Assembly: GCA_013398295.1 (NCBI GenBank)
Contig: VZSF01001229.1
Coordinates: 62,001 to 126,000 of the forward strand
Origin: Chionis minor
Lineage: Eukaryota; Chordata; Aves; Charadriiformes; Chionididae
Direction: 5' to 3'
Length of the DNA: 64,000 bases
The notes under the pieces were generated by a model. The model searched no databases. It saw only the letters and a list, made by a program, of their open reading frames with translations, and was not told where the DNA came from. Positions 12,392 through 28,107 of this stretch are shown piece after piece (position 1 is the stretch's first letter; each line of letters starts with the position of its first letter). The position numbers were made by a program, and so were the translations under genes.

Positions 12392-12559
12392 GTAAGATTT
12401 TGGTATCGGTTATCTCCAGATTCCCAGCTTTCTGTCTTTAAGAGAACTGCATCGGATGGAGGTTTGGAAAAATTGTGTGACATTTCAGGATTGCCTGGGA
12501 TGCAGTGGAGTAAAGTGAATATACCTATAGAAAGTGCAGCTAAGGACTTACCTTTTCAG
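12392..12559 (+). CDS. MALRD1: MALRD1 exon E3: MAM-1, core strands
   Basis: The exon is 168 bp, phase 0 at both ends, encoding residues 86-141. It begins VRFWYRL, the conserved aromatic MAM strand, then QLSVFKRTASDGG, an extra cysteine at LCD (Cys114), the MQWSKVNIPI strand and LPFQ at the end. The acceptor is TCTTTCAACAG and the donor CAG|GTAATT. A second AG five bases downstream would break the frame with E2 and was not used. The start of MAM strands right at the exon edge matches the donor side of E2. Confidence 0.93.
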
Positions 12560-13276
12560 GTAATTAAAAATTACTCTAATTTGGCCATTAAGATTAATTT
12601 ATTTTCATAATGAAATATAAAAACAGACCTTCTATTCTTTAATGCTCATATAAAAAAGAATTCCATTTATCTCTTTCAGTAGATGTAGCTATTAAAGAAC
12701 ATCACCATTGTTTCAGTATTTTATATATTAGAATCACTCTTTTGTAATAAAAATCAAGTAGCAATAGCACAGTAGCTTTTATAAAGTGAAATTGTTCTAA
12801 AAACTGCAGATACTTCAGTTTCCAACATTGCTCACAGAAACAATTAGCAGTTTTTGAATTTTATTTTACTTTTACATAATTTCAGCTGCTACACTTTATT
12901 AAAACTTAGAAAGGAATGGTTAGGAGATCCAGCAACTCAAATATAAAGGTTCAGTAAATCAAAATTCAAGTTTTGGTCTCTCTAATTTATGTCTCATCCA
13001 TAAAACGTTCTAAAAGTACGGGCCCTCAGTTCTCATTATTAGTAAGTTATGACTGAACTTTACTTCCTTTTGTGATCTCCTGAATATTTCCTTGTATTTA
13101 TAAACGCATCCTTACAGTCCCTACATTTACCATACCACATATTGTTGACTTCAGCAGGCGTAGTATAGATGAGCATTAATTAATTAAACCATCATATTTG
13201 GTAACTCTGAAAGGAATATATATCTCTCTTTATTATCTCACCTCAAATGAACTAATTTACTTCTCTGTCTTTAAAG
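12560..13276 (+). other. MALRD1 intron 3
   Basis: The intron is about 0.7 kb, GTAATT to CTTTAAAG. I see nothing in it beyond AT-rich unique sequence. Confidence 0.85.
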
Positions 13277-13397
13277 ATTGTTTTACAAGCTACTATTCTT
13301 ACGACAAACGCCACTGTTGCTGTTGATGACATCAGCATAACAGAGGAATGCGGAGTTGTGAATAAAACACTTCCAGCTGTCAGCCAAGAAAGTGGAG
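13277..13397 (+). CDS. MALRD1: MALRD1 exon E4: MAM-1, C-terminal part
   Basis: The exon is 121 bp, phase 0 to phase 1, encoding residues 142-181. It reads IVLQATILTTNATVAVDDIS, the closing MAM strand with the hallmark AVDDI, then EEC (Cys166, the last conserved MAM cysteine) and a linker. Two sequons lie in it (NAT, NKT). The exon end is GGAG|GCAAGT, a GC donor with otherwise perfect consensus. This gives the phase 1 needed by E5. The nearby GT two bases further on (AA|GTTCTG) is a poor donor and would need a different acceptor. Confidence 0.88.
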
Positions 13398-14799
13398 GCA
13401 AGTTCTGTGGTTTTCAATACATTTTACCTGATGTCTGTTGTGTACAATTATGATTCAACTGACAACTCGAAGATACCTTTAACAAGGTAGGGGATAATCT
13501 GAGGAAAAAGTCCACTCTGCTGTAATCAGTCATCTATAATGAAGACTCTCAACCAGCGTTACACACTCTGTGCTGTTAAGTAGTTTGCACTAGTTCTGTG
13601 AAGTAAGCTGTTGTGGAAATTTCCAGTTAATCCACCATTTAATACATAGTACCTGCCCATGTTCACACTCGGATGTGGAGACAGAAGGAAAGCATCTTAC
13701 ACCTTCCACTGAAGAGCAATTTCCACTGCATTATTTTTAGGTGAAGAAGATGCTCCCATCCTTACTGTCAAATATCAAATATCTAACATACAGTAAGTGC
13801 ACACTAAACTTGTCTGCATACCCACACTCTGTAATCTTGAAGTGCAAACAGCTGGAAATATAAAATAACTGTAACCTTCTGTCAAACTGCTGTTTCTGGT
13901 CCTCTTGAATATTAATGACTGCTTTTCTAAAATGGCATGGGCACATACGCAGCCAGTGGTAATACTGATGGGCTGTACCCAGCAGATATATGAATTTCTT
14001 TATTGGAAAATTTTAAGGCAAAACAGAAAAGGTCGGTGTTGTGTTTTTAAGGCTTCTCTGATCCTTATTTACAGTCTGGTTGATGATAGCTAGGGCTTCT
14101 AGTGCTTTGAAGAAACATTAATTTGCTTTAATTATTTTCCCTACAACTCCCCTGTTTATCCATCAGTCATGAGGATATTATTTTTAGAAGGGAGGGCTTT
14201 TTAAAAAAAAAGTCTGTCTGGATAACTGGACTATCAAAATAAGCTAAGTTAAACAAAAAATGAAAAGCTGCATGTCATTTCTCTCACTTGCTCTCCTTCT
14301 AGAAATCTACCAAAGAAGAAAACAATAGACTTCGGCTTTTGGTTTTCCCATTCATTGAAATTTGGGGTGTTTTCTAACGTGTGGTTTGAGGTGAAAACTA
14401 GTAGTGCTACAACATAAAACTTTTGGCTTCTTGGAATTATCATTGTGTCCTGAACGCAGAGAAACCACTGCTACCACAGAATTTTTTTCTGAAAGACCTG
14501 CTCCTGACTGTTGGGCAAACAGCAGGCTGCTGTACACAGCACCTCATCTTTGAACTGGAGCCTGGCCATGTAACTTTAAGGGGTTTTTGATAATTCTTCA
14601 CACAAGTGTTTGAATATTGTGGAGACTAAAGTATAATATAAGAGCATCAGACAGTAATACGTTATGGTATAATCTAGCTCACTTCATAGGTGGTATGTTC
14701 CATATGCCGTACATCAATATATTCAAAGAAGACAAAAAGTACTTTTTAGAATTTTGTATACATGTGTCTTTACTTAAATTTTCCTTTCTGAATTTTAAG
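13398..14799 (+). other. MALRD1 intron 4, GC-AG type
   Basis: The intron is about 1.4 kb, with donor GCAAGT and acceptor GAATTTTAAG. No repeat is recognised in it. The GC start is discussed under findings. Confidence 0.75.
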
Positions 14800-14946
14800 G
14801 GGAAAGAGAATTTGCAGATGCTAATTCTTCATCTTTTTACTGTCCACCGGGACTTTTTTCATGTGGAGATGGACAATGTATTTCATCTGTCAAATTTTGT
14901 GATTTCACACCAGACTGTTCAAATAACCATGATGAAGCCAAGTGCT
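14800..14946 (+). CDS. MALRD1: MALRD1 exon E5: LDLa-1
   Basis: The exon is 147 bp, phase 1 at both ends, a complete exchangeable LDLa module (residues 183-230). Six cysteines lie at 196, 203, 208, 215, 221 and 230 with LDLa spacing: FSCGDGQC, FCDFTPDC, then SNNHDEAKC. The family consensus after the fifth cysteine is x-D-G-S-D-E; here it is S-N-N-H-D-E, so one acidic calcium ligand is Asn223 and the Gly-Ser pair is lost. The domain should still fold through its three disulfides, but calcium binding may be weaker (inference). The donor is TGCT|GTAAGT, strong. Confidence 0.93.
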
Positions 14947-16075
14947 GTAAGTGAAAATTTAAAAAATCTAGGTCATTAGGCTCCTATGACTATGTTTGTT
15001 TGTCCTATTTGCTAGACTTTCATGACTTCATAAATGTAATTTAATTAACAGTAAAAGCTCTTGAGAAATACTGAATTCATGTTGATTCTATTCTGATTTT
15101 TTCTTTTTATTTTCTGTAGCAACTACTTCTCTCCTAGCATTAAAACCAGAGAAAAGGTCTTTGATTAATTTAGTGGAAAGCGTTGCTTAAAATGTAGCAT
15201 TTTATTTTATAACACTTAAGATGTCAAATATCAGGTACAATGTTATACTGAATAAAATCTTAATCTGTAAGATATTGGAAATTGATTCTGGAAGCCATTG
15301 TAAAATAAACCAAACAGAAATTCTGCACACACTTTTGCACACATCTCTCACACATGCAAAATTACACTTAAAACACTGTGGGAAAAATACATTGCACTTG
15401 TACAAATTTGGAAATTCTTTGGCACCGATGTGTAAGGTGCCTCTTATTAAAGGGTAGATGGTCCTGCAATTAGACCTGAGACACAGTGAGACAGAGAACA
15501 CTGAAAATGCAGTGGTTACAGACTCGTGTTCAAATTGTGTGTTTTGTATACTTAATTTTGATGTGAAGATTCCACAGCTGGACGGGTAAATAAAGCATCT
15601 GTGCACAGACATGGTCAAAGATATAATTTAGGCTGTGTCAACATTTTCTGTTCAGATGTCCTGTGACTCCTGTCTGGGCTATGTGCCCGGTTTTTCTCTG
15701 CGCAGAAACTAACGTGTAGGAAATTAGAGAAAGGTGGTGCATCTTGGATTCCTTCTCCAGTGTACAGTCAAGAGAGAGCTTGGAAGTGTTCCGGGGCCTC
15801 TAATATGTAGCTTGAAGAATCTTTTTATTCATTCAATTACCTGCTCTGTGTAAGAAATCATGGTTATGGTTTCCATCTTTGAAAATGAGTCTCTTGCTTT
15901 TCCGCTGAACTATCAACAATGCTATAAAAAGCATGATGCATTTTCAAAATGAGTTGCCATGAGCAATAGTTAGTTCAGTTGTCTTTTGAAAATAGAACAT
16001 GATGGTTTCCAGCATCCGCACAAATAACGGAAATATTGTAGACAAGACCCTTAGAGGATTTTCTGACTGTGCTTT

Positions 16076-16326
16076 GTTATTGCAATGGCTTCAGCTGGGA
16101 TAGAGTTAACTGTCTTACTAGCAGCTGATGTAGTGTTATGTTTTGGATTTGGGATGAATGGTATTGATAACGCACTAATGTTTTTAGTCGTTGCTAGGCA
16201 GTCAAGGCCTTCTCTGCTTCTCATACTGCCCCCACCAGTGGTTCTCTCCCCCATCCCACTGAGGGGGGAGCGAGCAAGCAGCTGCGTGATGCTGGTTGCC
16301 AGGTAGGTTTAAACCGCAACAGTTAT
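16076..16326 (+). mobile_element. Solo LTR (avian ERV), with 5-bp target site duplication
   Basis: A 241-bp element runs from TG (16081) to CA (16321), flanked on both sides by GTTAT (16076-16080 and 16322-16326). The 5' end reads TTCAGCTGGGATAGAGTTAA and the 3' end GAGCGAGCAAGCAGCTGCGT then a TTTAAACCGCAACA terminus. From memory both ends belong to one abundant avian LTR family whose full copies are longer, so the middle seems deleted. A 5-bp duplication fits ERVL-type integration. No internal viral sequence is adjacent. Confidence 0.82.
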
Positions 16327-16749
16327 GCATCACAAAGCATAAACTTCCTTCACAGTGCTAATGGAATCCACAATCCATACGTATACTTTATAGTTTTTCT
16401 TAGGAACTTTGTGAGGTGTTGCTCAGATAAATAATCTGACTTTTAGCAGTTAAATAAATGTACTTTTAACAGATAAAATCATTAATTACATCTTCTAGTT
16501 GTAGTCATGCAATATCTCTACAGTGTTAGTATCTAGTTTTTCTTAACTAAAGCACTGGTGTACAGTGTTTTAGTTGTTTAGAAAGATTTATATCCAAAAT
16601 ATACAGAGCTTTAAGTTAGGAAATGGCACTCTTTAATTAGGTACCTTTTTGATTAGCTAAATCCAGAAATAACTATTAGATGTTCCCTAGGCAGAACATC
16701 TTTCCTCTTGCGGGCCAGAGTGAAGATGGGGGAAAAAATTCTGCCGTTA

Positions 16750-17040
16750 CCATAGAATGGTTGAGGTTGGAAGGGAACTCTGAAGGCCATCTAGTTCAAC
16801 CCCTCTGCTTAAAGCACAGTCCACCAGAGCAGGGTGCCCAGAGCCTTACACAGTTGGGTTTTGACTGTCTTGAAGGACAGAGACTACACAACTGCTCAAG
16901 GCAACCTGTTCTAGTGTTTGATCACCCTCGCAGTACACCACCACCTACAACAATCATTGTCTGTTGCTTCTGCTCATTTCACTGGACACCACTGAGAAGA
17001 GTCTTTACTTCTTTACTCCCTCCCTTCTCATGTTATTTAT
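16750..17040 (-). mobile_element. CR1 LINE, 3' fragment, antisense
   Basis: Read on the + strand it starts with the reverse complement of the CR1 tail (CATAGAATGGTTGAGGTTGG), continues with the TCTAGTTCAACCCC segment and ends in a CACTGAGAAGAGTC segment, all familiar from CR1. It is diverged, with small indels, so it is probably old. The left edge is clear and the right edge approximate. Confidence 0.85.
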
Positions 17041-18897
17041 ATTAAAATTCATATTACACATATCCCTTTTTGATTTACTTCATGTTTTTGTACTTTTCTT
17101 CAAAATGTGCTTAAACATCCTATTTATTATGGGGTTATGATAGTCTGGATTGCTCTCCCATTACCATTAAACTCAGGAGCTTTGTTCTCTGACTGAAGGG
17201 TAATATTTACAAATAAATAGTTTAATTAAAATTATTCTAAATAGATTTAGTTTCATGCAAGCTCTCTTTCACTCCTCTGGGATTGCAGTTAACCGACAAC
17301 ATTTAATCAAGAAAACTAAAATCTCCTGTTTTCACTTTGAATACAGTCATTCCTTTTAGCTATTCAGTCTGTGTTTTTATTTCAACATTATATCTAAAAG
17401 TGAAGACAGGTGTCCACTTAGGTATTTAACCAGTCCTAGATTATCCTTAATTGCAAGCTTCCTATATGGCAACCCATTTTCTCTTTGTTTTTTTCTCTAA
17501 TTATATGACTGAAGAGACTTTTATTATATCCAAGTCTCACTTGCCCAGACTGTACATTAACAATGCTATGCTAAAGGTTAAGCTATGGAGTAGTTATATT
17601 TATGGTGATCTTTGCTATAAATATATTGCTTGCTTATAAATCATTGTTGTACTGCTGAGTCGGCTCAGTGTGTGTTAGTGCTGCAGCTTGTTGCATGGGA
17701 AACAGAATGTAGGTACACAAATGTCTCTGCAAGTAGTATTTCATGTTGACTTGCCTTTCAACACATTAATTGGTAGTCTAAAGCACTAGAATATCTCTTA
17801 TAATTCTTCCAGAAAGTTTATTTCACCATCTTTGTGCTCACCTCATCACAGTATTCCAGTCATGACAGGATGGCAGAAGTGTGGTGGAAGCACTGTTTAA
17901 ATCCATTCTTGTACAATTACTTTCTACAGTTTCTTATATGTATTCATGTAATTGGACACAAAAATTTAATTTTTCTCAGTCACTTTTCCTAATTTACTAG
18001 CTTGGCTAAGCACAGATGTTTTGTTGACTTCACCACCTACAACTGCTTTGTTCTTTTCATCAATATTAATGTTTTTTTCCATGATTCTCCATCTGCTAGT
18101 GATTGTACGCTCCTCAGCCTTGGTAATGTAAGTTTTTCCTTTTGGTATCAGAACCAGGCAAGGATATTTTATGGTCTTAAAATATCTTCCTAAATATTTT
18201 TCATTTAAATCTTTTTATCTTAGAGTCCAACAAGATGATTTCCTTAGGTGCTTGGGTCCACCAAGCCCACTGAACAAGCAGGGTCTCCATGCAACTCTCT
18301 CATCTTACAGCATCAATCCTTGATTTTCATTAAAACTCAGTTGTGTTCTTTCTGTCAGGACTGGAATAATTCAGTTGAAGATCTCCGCTTCTCGGAGTGT
18401 TTTTCTTGTCTCACTGTAGATTTCTGAGTGTCCAGTTCTTGCAAGAAACTGTCGTTGTTACTTCTCTTCATGTAGAGGACGATCAGTGAATTTGTTTGCT
18501 GCACTGACATTCCCTTTGGTCTTAGAGCCGTATTCACATTCTTGATCCTGATGCAGGAAGAGATTATTCTTTCTTGCAGGTTTCTAGTTGCGTTTTACAA
18601 AAATAAATGTCCTGGACTGAAAAAAATCATTCAAATTTATTCTGATTAGCTGAGAAAAGTAAAAAAATAAAATATAAGCTATTAAATGTTCTCTTTCTTG
18701 AGCACCGCTACTCCTGACTATTAGTTTACAGACTTTCTTTTACAGCTGAAGAATTTACTATGGCTATAAAGCTATTATACGGGACTTCCATGCATTAAAG
18801 CAGAAGAGAAAAGCAATTGCCTTTTTCAAGCCAGAGAGATGTACAGCAGTGACCTAGAATAGCTATCACATTGTGTGTTTGTGCTCTGGAAGATGAA

Positions 18898-19262
18898 TGT
18901 TGTGGGGGGTTGACCCTGGCTGGAGCCCACCAAAGCTGCTCTGTCACTCCCCTCCTCAACTGAACAGGGGGAGAGAAAATAGAATGAAAGGCTCGTGAGT
19001 TGAGATAAGGGCAGGGAGAGATCATTCAGCAATTACCATTGTGGGCAAAACCCATGGATTTTGGGGAAAATTAATTTAAGTTATTGCCAGTCAAATTAGA
19101 GTAGACTAATGAGAAACAAATATAAAATCTTAAAACACCATGCCCCAACCCCTCCCTTCTTCCCAGGTTCAGCTTCACTCCCAATTTTCTCTATCTCATC
19201 TCCCTGAGTGGTGCAGGGGGACAGGGGATGGGGGTTGTTCCTGTGGGACTGCTGTTTTACCA
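18898..19262 (-). mobile_element. LTR-like relic (avian ERV)
   Basis: The left edge reads TGTTGTGGGGGGTTGACCCT, followed by CACTCCCCTCCTCA, AAGGCTCGTGAGTTGAGATA and GGGAAAATTAATTTAA. I remember this as an avian LTR whose sense strand is the minus strand here: the reverse complement puts a near-AATAAA signal before the TCAACC...ACA terminus. The right edge fades near the GCTGTTTTACC segment and no target duplication could be assigned. Confidence 0.6.
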
Positions 19263-19439
19263 AACTGTTGTGAAACAAATACCCTATCTTGTACTCTGTC
19301 TCCCCATGCTTGTTTCCTAGATATCTTCCTAGAATATCGGTGACATATTAGAAACATTTTATTTCCTTTTCATACAGTAAAGTTTGTTTAGTAATGTCAA
19401 GTACAGAGATAAAATGAAAGGTCTCTTTCCTCTTTTCAG

Positions 19440-19592
19440 CTGCTGTATGCGACTTTGAAAGAGAGAGCTGTGGTTGGACTGAGGCCGTAACGGCAGATGG
19501 ATTTGACTGGGTAAGAAGTTCCAGTAGTGCTCTTGCACCAGCTTTTCAGAAGCAAGCTCCTCCGCGGGATCACACCTACAACAAACCTGAAG
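19440..19592 (+). CDS. MALRD1: MALRD1 exon E6: MAM-2, N-terminal part
   Basis: The exon is 153 bp, phase 1 at both ends, encoding residues 232-281. It opens AVCDFERESCGW (Cys234, Cys241), then GFDWVRSSSS and the conserved DHTYNKPEG segment: the textbook start of a MAM domain (C-x-F-E, C-x-W, DHT). The acceptor is CTTTTCAG and the donor GAAG|GTAAGA, both strong. It directly follows LDLa-1 of E5 through a one-residue split codon (Ser). Confidence 0.95.
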
Positions 19593-23523
<3,931 letters not shown>

Positions 23524-26500
23524 TGATCCTTCTAGGTTGCAAAATGCTTGTTTGCTGCCTCATAATACACTGCAAGTATATAAATGGCTGTGCGGTCTCA
23601 AAGCTATTTGTAACTCTCTGATCAAATTGACTTTGAAATGCAGTTGTAGGGTTTTTTGGAGGAAATATGTCTGAAATATTTATTTTTAGAGGAATTTATT
23701 TTTCCCCCTAAAAAACATGAACATGGGATATTTAAAGTAGATGCTATTTTTGTTTTTCAAGTGTGTGGTGAAATGAACTTATCTGAATCTGCTACAGAAC
23801 AGTTTGGCAAAATTTTGATTTATTCATGAAAAAAAGAAGTATTAAAAGGAATTTCCTTTTCTATGCCTTACCTTTCCAGGCTTACGCATTAATCTTTCAT
23901 TATACAGTCAGGAAAAAATATCAGTTCAAAATATTTGAGTGTGAGGCTAGGCCAGCAGTCAAATATGATTTGGATAAAAATATAATAATAGTAAGTTACA
24001 GCTACAAATCTTGCTTTGTTTTCTTACCTTTTTAAAACTGTGTATGTTATTTACCTTTCACTATGTGAAAAGGTACCTTCACAACTGTTCATTCTGTTTC
24101 GGTTAATGAACCTGCATTTTTTTCAGAGACGTTAGTTCACTTGACTGTTAACTGGCTATAAAATTAACTTAAAAAAAACCCCAAAACATATTATAAAAGG
24201 AAACACCTCCCTCTTAAATCTGATATAATACAACACTTGCTTTAGACTGTCCTACATTTATTTCTCAAAAGATTATTTTAAGGTGGAGAGAAGTTCCGTC
24301 CTCTTTGGAGGAAAAGGCCTTAATATTACTGTGATTGTACTGAGTCACCTGGAAGGAGAATGGTCATTTTTTGTAAAGACCCTTTATAGAATTATAAAGG
24401 ACTAGCAACACAATGCTAACGAAACCTTTTTTTCTTTTTTCTTTTTTGTTTTTTCAAGTAAGAAAACGTATCCTAAGTCTGATAGTTTGTCTAAAGAACT
24501 GTAAACCCCAATTTTGAACTTCTGAGTGCTAGGAAGGTGTGTTCAGTAATTGAAAATATTTTTACTGCACTAGTGTTGTAGGGCTTTCTATTGTACTTGC
24601 CCAGTTCTGTGCAGCGAATGAGAAAATCTTATATTCTTTTGATGTAGTGTTGTTCTTCATAGTCATTTTTGAGGGGCATGAGGTGTAAGGCATCACTTGA
24701 TTGTTCTGAAGAAAGGCTTCAAGATCTGATGTTTATTGCTGTGTATTGCATCTCTTTTGATGGAGCTGGCTGTGTCAGGACCTACAACCTTTCAAAACCC
24801 TGAAATTTTGAAGAGAAGAGGTTGTTATTCTGTTGCTAGTAAGTTGTCAAGTCTTGACCTCTTTCCAGTCTTGCTTTTAAAGACATACTGTTTGAATACT
24901 TCCAGAGCTAAAGAGGTGTGAGGGGAAGGGTCTTCACACTCCGTTACCTCTTTTTCCTAGAAGCCGTGTTTTTGCTGAGATGGGTACTAGAACAGCCTCG
25001 CAGGTAGTTTTGGGCTGTCTACTGACTGGGCAACAGTATTAAAGTTGTAGCCTCTGTTTTTACTACATTGTGTACCCCACACTTCATAAAGTTAGTGGTT
25101 CAGTTTTTCCACACCACACACTTAGTCTTGTGGGTCACCTCCATGGGTCAAAGGAAATGTTTAGATTCATTTGAGAATGGATTTTTTTTTTTCCCTTGAA
25201 ACTCTAAAAATAAGATTAAAATACGTGTCTTGACATCCTAATGTCACCCTCCATCCCCAGCCAGAACATCTCATCAGCTGTTTTAGGATTGTCAGAAATT
25301 CCTACTCAGTAGAAAACTCTGGACTCTCAGACCAAAGATGGCTTGTCTGTAACATAGACCTTCATTTTGCTTTTTGTATTCTAAATGTAAGAGATGATCA
25401 TACATCTGAGATAGCTGATACCAGCTCTTCCTCTTCCCTTCCTATGTAAGTCTATTATTCGTTTGCCATATTCCAAGAAAGGATCACTAAGAATAGTAAA
25501 TCCCTCAAATTCACATTTTTAGTTTATTTACTAGCATGGGAAGCCAACTTTGGGAGCATATAAACAATTGTGCCTATATACTAACTATTAGGAAAAAGGA
25601 GGAGTTCTCAGCCAGAAATTTAAAGCAACAAAGAAAGATACTTGAGGACATCTGGAATGCCAGATTGCCTGTTTAAAGTTTGAAATTCTATAGATATGTA
25701 CTGCCTTTAATTGAATGCTCTGGCAGAAACCCAAAGGGAACAGCACATGAAGACTTCTTTTGCTCACACCAGCTCCCACTAATCAGGATCCTAAATTTCT
25801 CAGGAAACCTTTGTTCGAACTGCCATCAGTCTGTGGCTAGTTTGTTGCTGTTCCATCAGATGTTTTACATCAGAATGTTAAATGTGACATCAGTGAGGAG
25901 AACAGGAATGGCTGGAGGAAGGAAATGTAGAGGTACCTTATTTAAATGAAAGGAATGCAGTTCTCTGAGACAAAATTAAGCATTTCTCTCAAATACTAAC
26001 ACTGACAAGTAATAAAAGTGGTCCAAGACACACACACTTATAAAAATTTTGCGGCTTTAGTGATGTGGAGTTTTCCTTGGAATTCAGAACTGATATATCA
26101 CAGAAATCTACATAACACAGAAACCTACAAAGGATTTAATAATCTGCAAGAATTTTTTTTTATTGGTACAAGTTTCAGGTTAAGAATATATATTTTTTTT
26201 TTTAGAGCTATTCCTTTTTACTATACGGGGCGCTTGTTTCAACATCAAAAATAACAGGCTGTTGAGTCCACTTGTCACTTCAGTTGATCTATTAATTGTA
26301 ATTTAACTTTTAAAAGTTAATTAATTTAACTTAAATAAATTAAGTTTGCTTACATATCTTTTCCTTAAAGGTATGTCTGAAAAGGTAGTAAAATAACAGT
26401 CTGTCCATGGAAGCCCACTTATATTGATGGTTAACAGTGTTTGCTTTTATCTTTCTTGAATAATCGTAATACCTGAAATAGTTTCTGCTCAGAAGAAAGT

Positions 26501-28070
26501 GCAAATTCTATTTTAGCATCTGAGATAAATGTAGCTGTCTTAGCTTGCTCTATTCATTCAAATTTTTGTGGATACAGAAAAAGGAAATGGTGCTATTTGT
26601 GAACAATGGCAGAATTCTGTATTACAATCCTTTTGGGCAGTGTACTCTCCTTTTAGTCATGATATAAGTCATATATCTACTGTGTTTGTCATACGATATC
26701 TAGGGCAACTTTAACATGTTACAAATCATATTATTAAAAAAAAAGAAAAAAATTACTTTTAGCCCAATCACTTTTTGTTTATCTGCAATATGTATGTGTA
26801 TCTCTGTAAACAAAGATGGTTATAGATCTTTGATACTCCAAAGCATAAGTAATATATAAAGAAGTATAATGTTCTGTGATGATTTTATAATGATCAGTAT
26901 AGATTTCTGAAGTTGGCTGTTATGAAACTTAAAAATACAAATACAGCATTTAAATACAGATTAATTATTAATGCTATATTAATTACTATTACTTAAAGTT
27001 TTAGTATTTTGAGTATCATACGTAAACCCTTACATCTCCCTTCAAATATAAAACTTTCTCACTTTAAGTATGAAAAACCAGGACCAAAATCAGGAGAAAA
27101 TAAATAATGAAAAATTATGAAAGATACTAGCTTATGTAGGCTTATATGAAAAATAAAATCACAATTAAGTGGATATAAAATGCATTTGGTATTTTCCTAT
27201 TTTACAAGTGGTTAAGAAAAGTAAACAACCAAATCTACTGTAATAGTTTTACTCTTATTATCAATTAGGTATTAGCTTAGAAAGTAATGGAATATTGATT
27301 GAAAATTAGAATGACACATTTACTATGAATATAGAATAGTACTATGTTCTGCAGACACAAATACAAGCCAACCTTCTTTTTCCAGCTATACTTGTTGTGC
27401 TATTTTCATGTTCCTCTCAGTGTAGAATTCAAATTATTTTTATTTTAGGGGCCTGATTCTGAAACATTTAGGCCTGAATATATTGATAATAGTGCAAATT
27501 AGATTTCTCAAGCTCCTGATCAGCATTTTAAACCAGATATAATGGTCTGGAATATGACCAAACATTAGAAGACAGACAGCTGAAACACAGTGGATCCCTT
27601 TCAATTTGATTTATATATTGTTATTTGTACCTTTGACACTGTAACATGCTGTTTTCAGGTATAGTGGTTGCACCATTCCTTAGCCATGACTTAAAAGAAG
27701 ACAATTTTGTATATTCAAAAGTCTTGTTGGTTTGGGGAAAAAAATACGTTCTGTCCCGAAACTGACTTCTGTTTTGTTAAAGCAAAATGTGACTTGTGTC
27801 TTTGCATTCTTCTGACATTCTGAATACCCCAGCCTCTTATTCAGGTTGCGCTATCAAAGAATAAGCGCTGACCAGTCCTGTTTCAGACACTCCCACATAA
27901 AAAACTTTGTTGGCATTTTAGTGTGCATTGCAAATGTATCAAAAAGAATTAACTTCGTTGTCTTGTAAAATCTTTTTGTCTCATTTGGTGTTACATAGTA
28001 TGGTGTGAGTTGTCTCTTGCAGCATCGGCAATGTAAAAATGCTCACTACAACTGTAGTTACAGCTTTTTT

Positions 28071-28107
28071 GGGGTTTTTTTTGGGGGGGGGCGGGTTGTG
28101 TGGGTGG
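28071..28107 (+). repeat. G-rich tract, possible G-quadruplex
   Basis: The tract has GGGG, then a T-run, nine G, a single C, GGG, TTGTGT, GGG and TGG, so at least four runs of three or more G lie within short loops on the coding strand. It is followed by another T-run. The sequence shows the motif; folding is inference. Confidence 0.7.

Larger units (their letters stand above)
14947..19439 (+). other. MALRD1 intron 5
   Basis: The intron is about 4.5 kb and has the highest repeat load: a short solo LTR (16081-16321), an antisense CR1 (16750-17040) and a second LTR relic (18898-19262) ending roughly 180 bp before E6. The other parts show no feature I can name. Confidence 0.75.

Noticed and set aside
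12398..12559. E3 starting after the second AG (GTAAG)
   Set aside because: It breaks the phase-0 join with E2, and the five skipped bases supply the Val-Arg that precede FWY in MAM domains.
14617..14979. A 120-residue open frame over E5
   Set aside because: It is in a different frame from the LDLa cysteines and is a shadow of the exon.
15202..15618. 138-residue minus-strand open frame with a 78-residue plus-strand partner
   Set aside because: No domain, and the Cys/Phe-rich composition is typical of AT-rich intron translated by chance.
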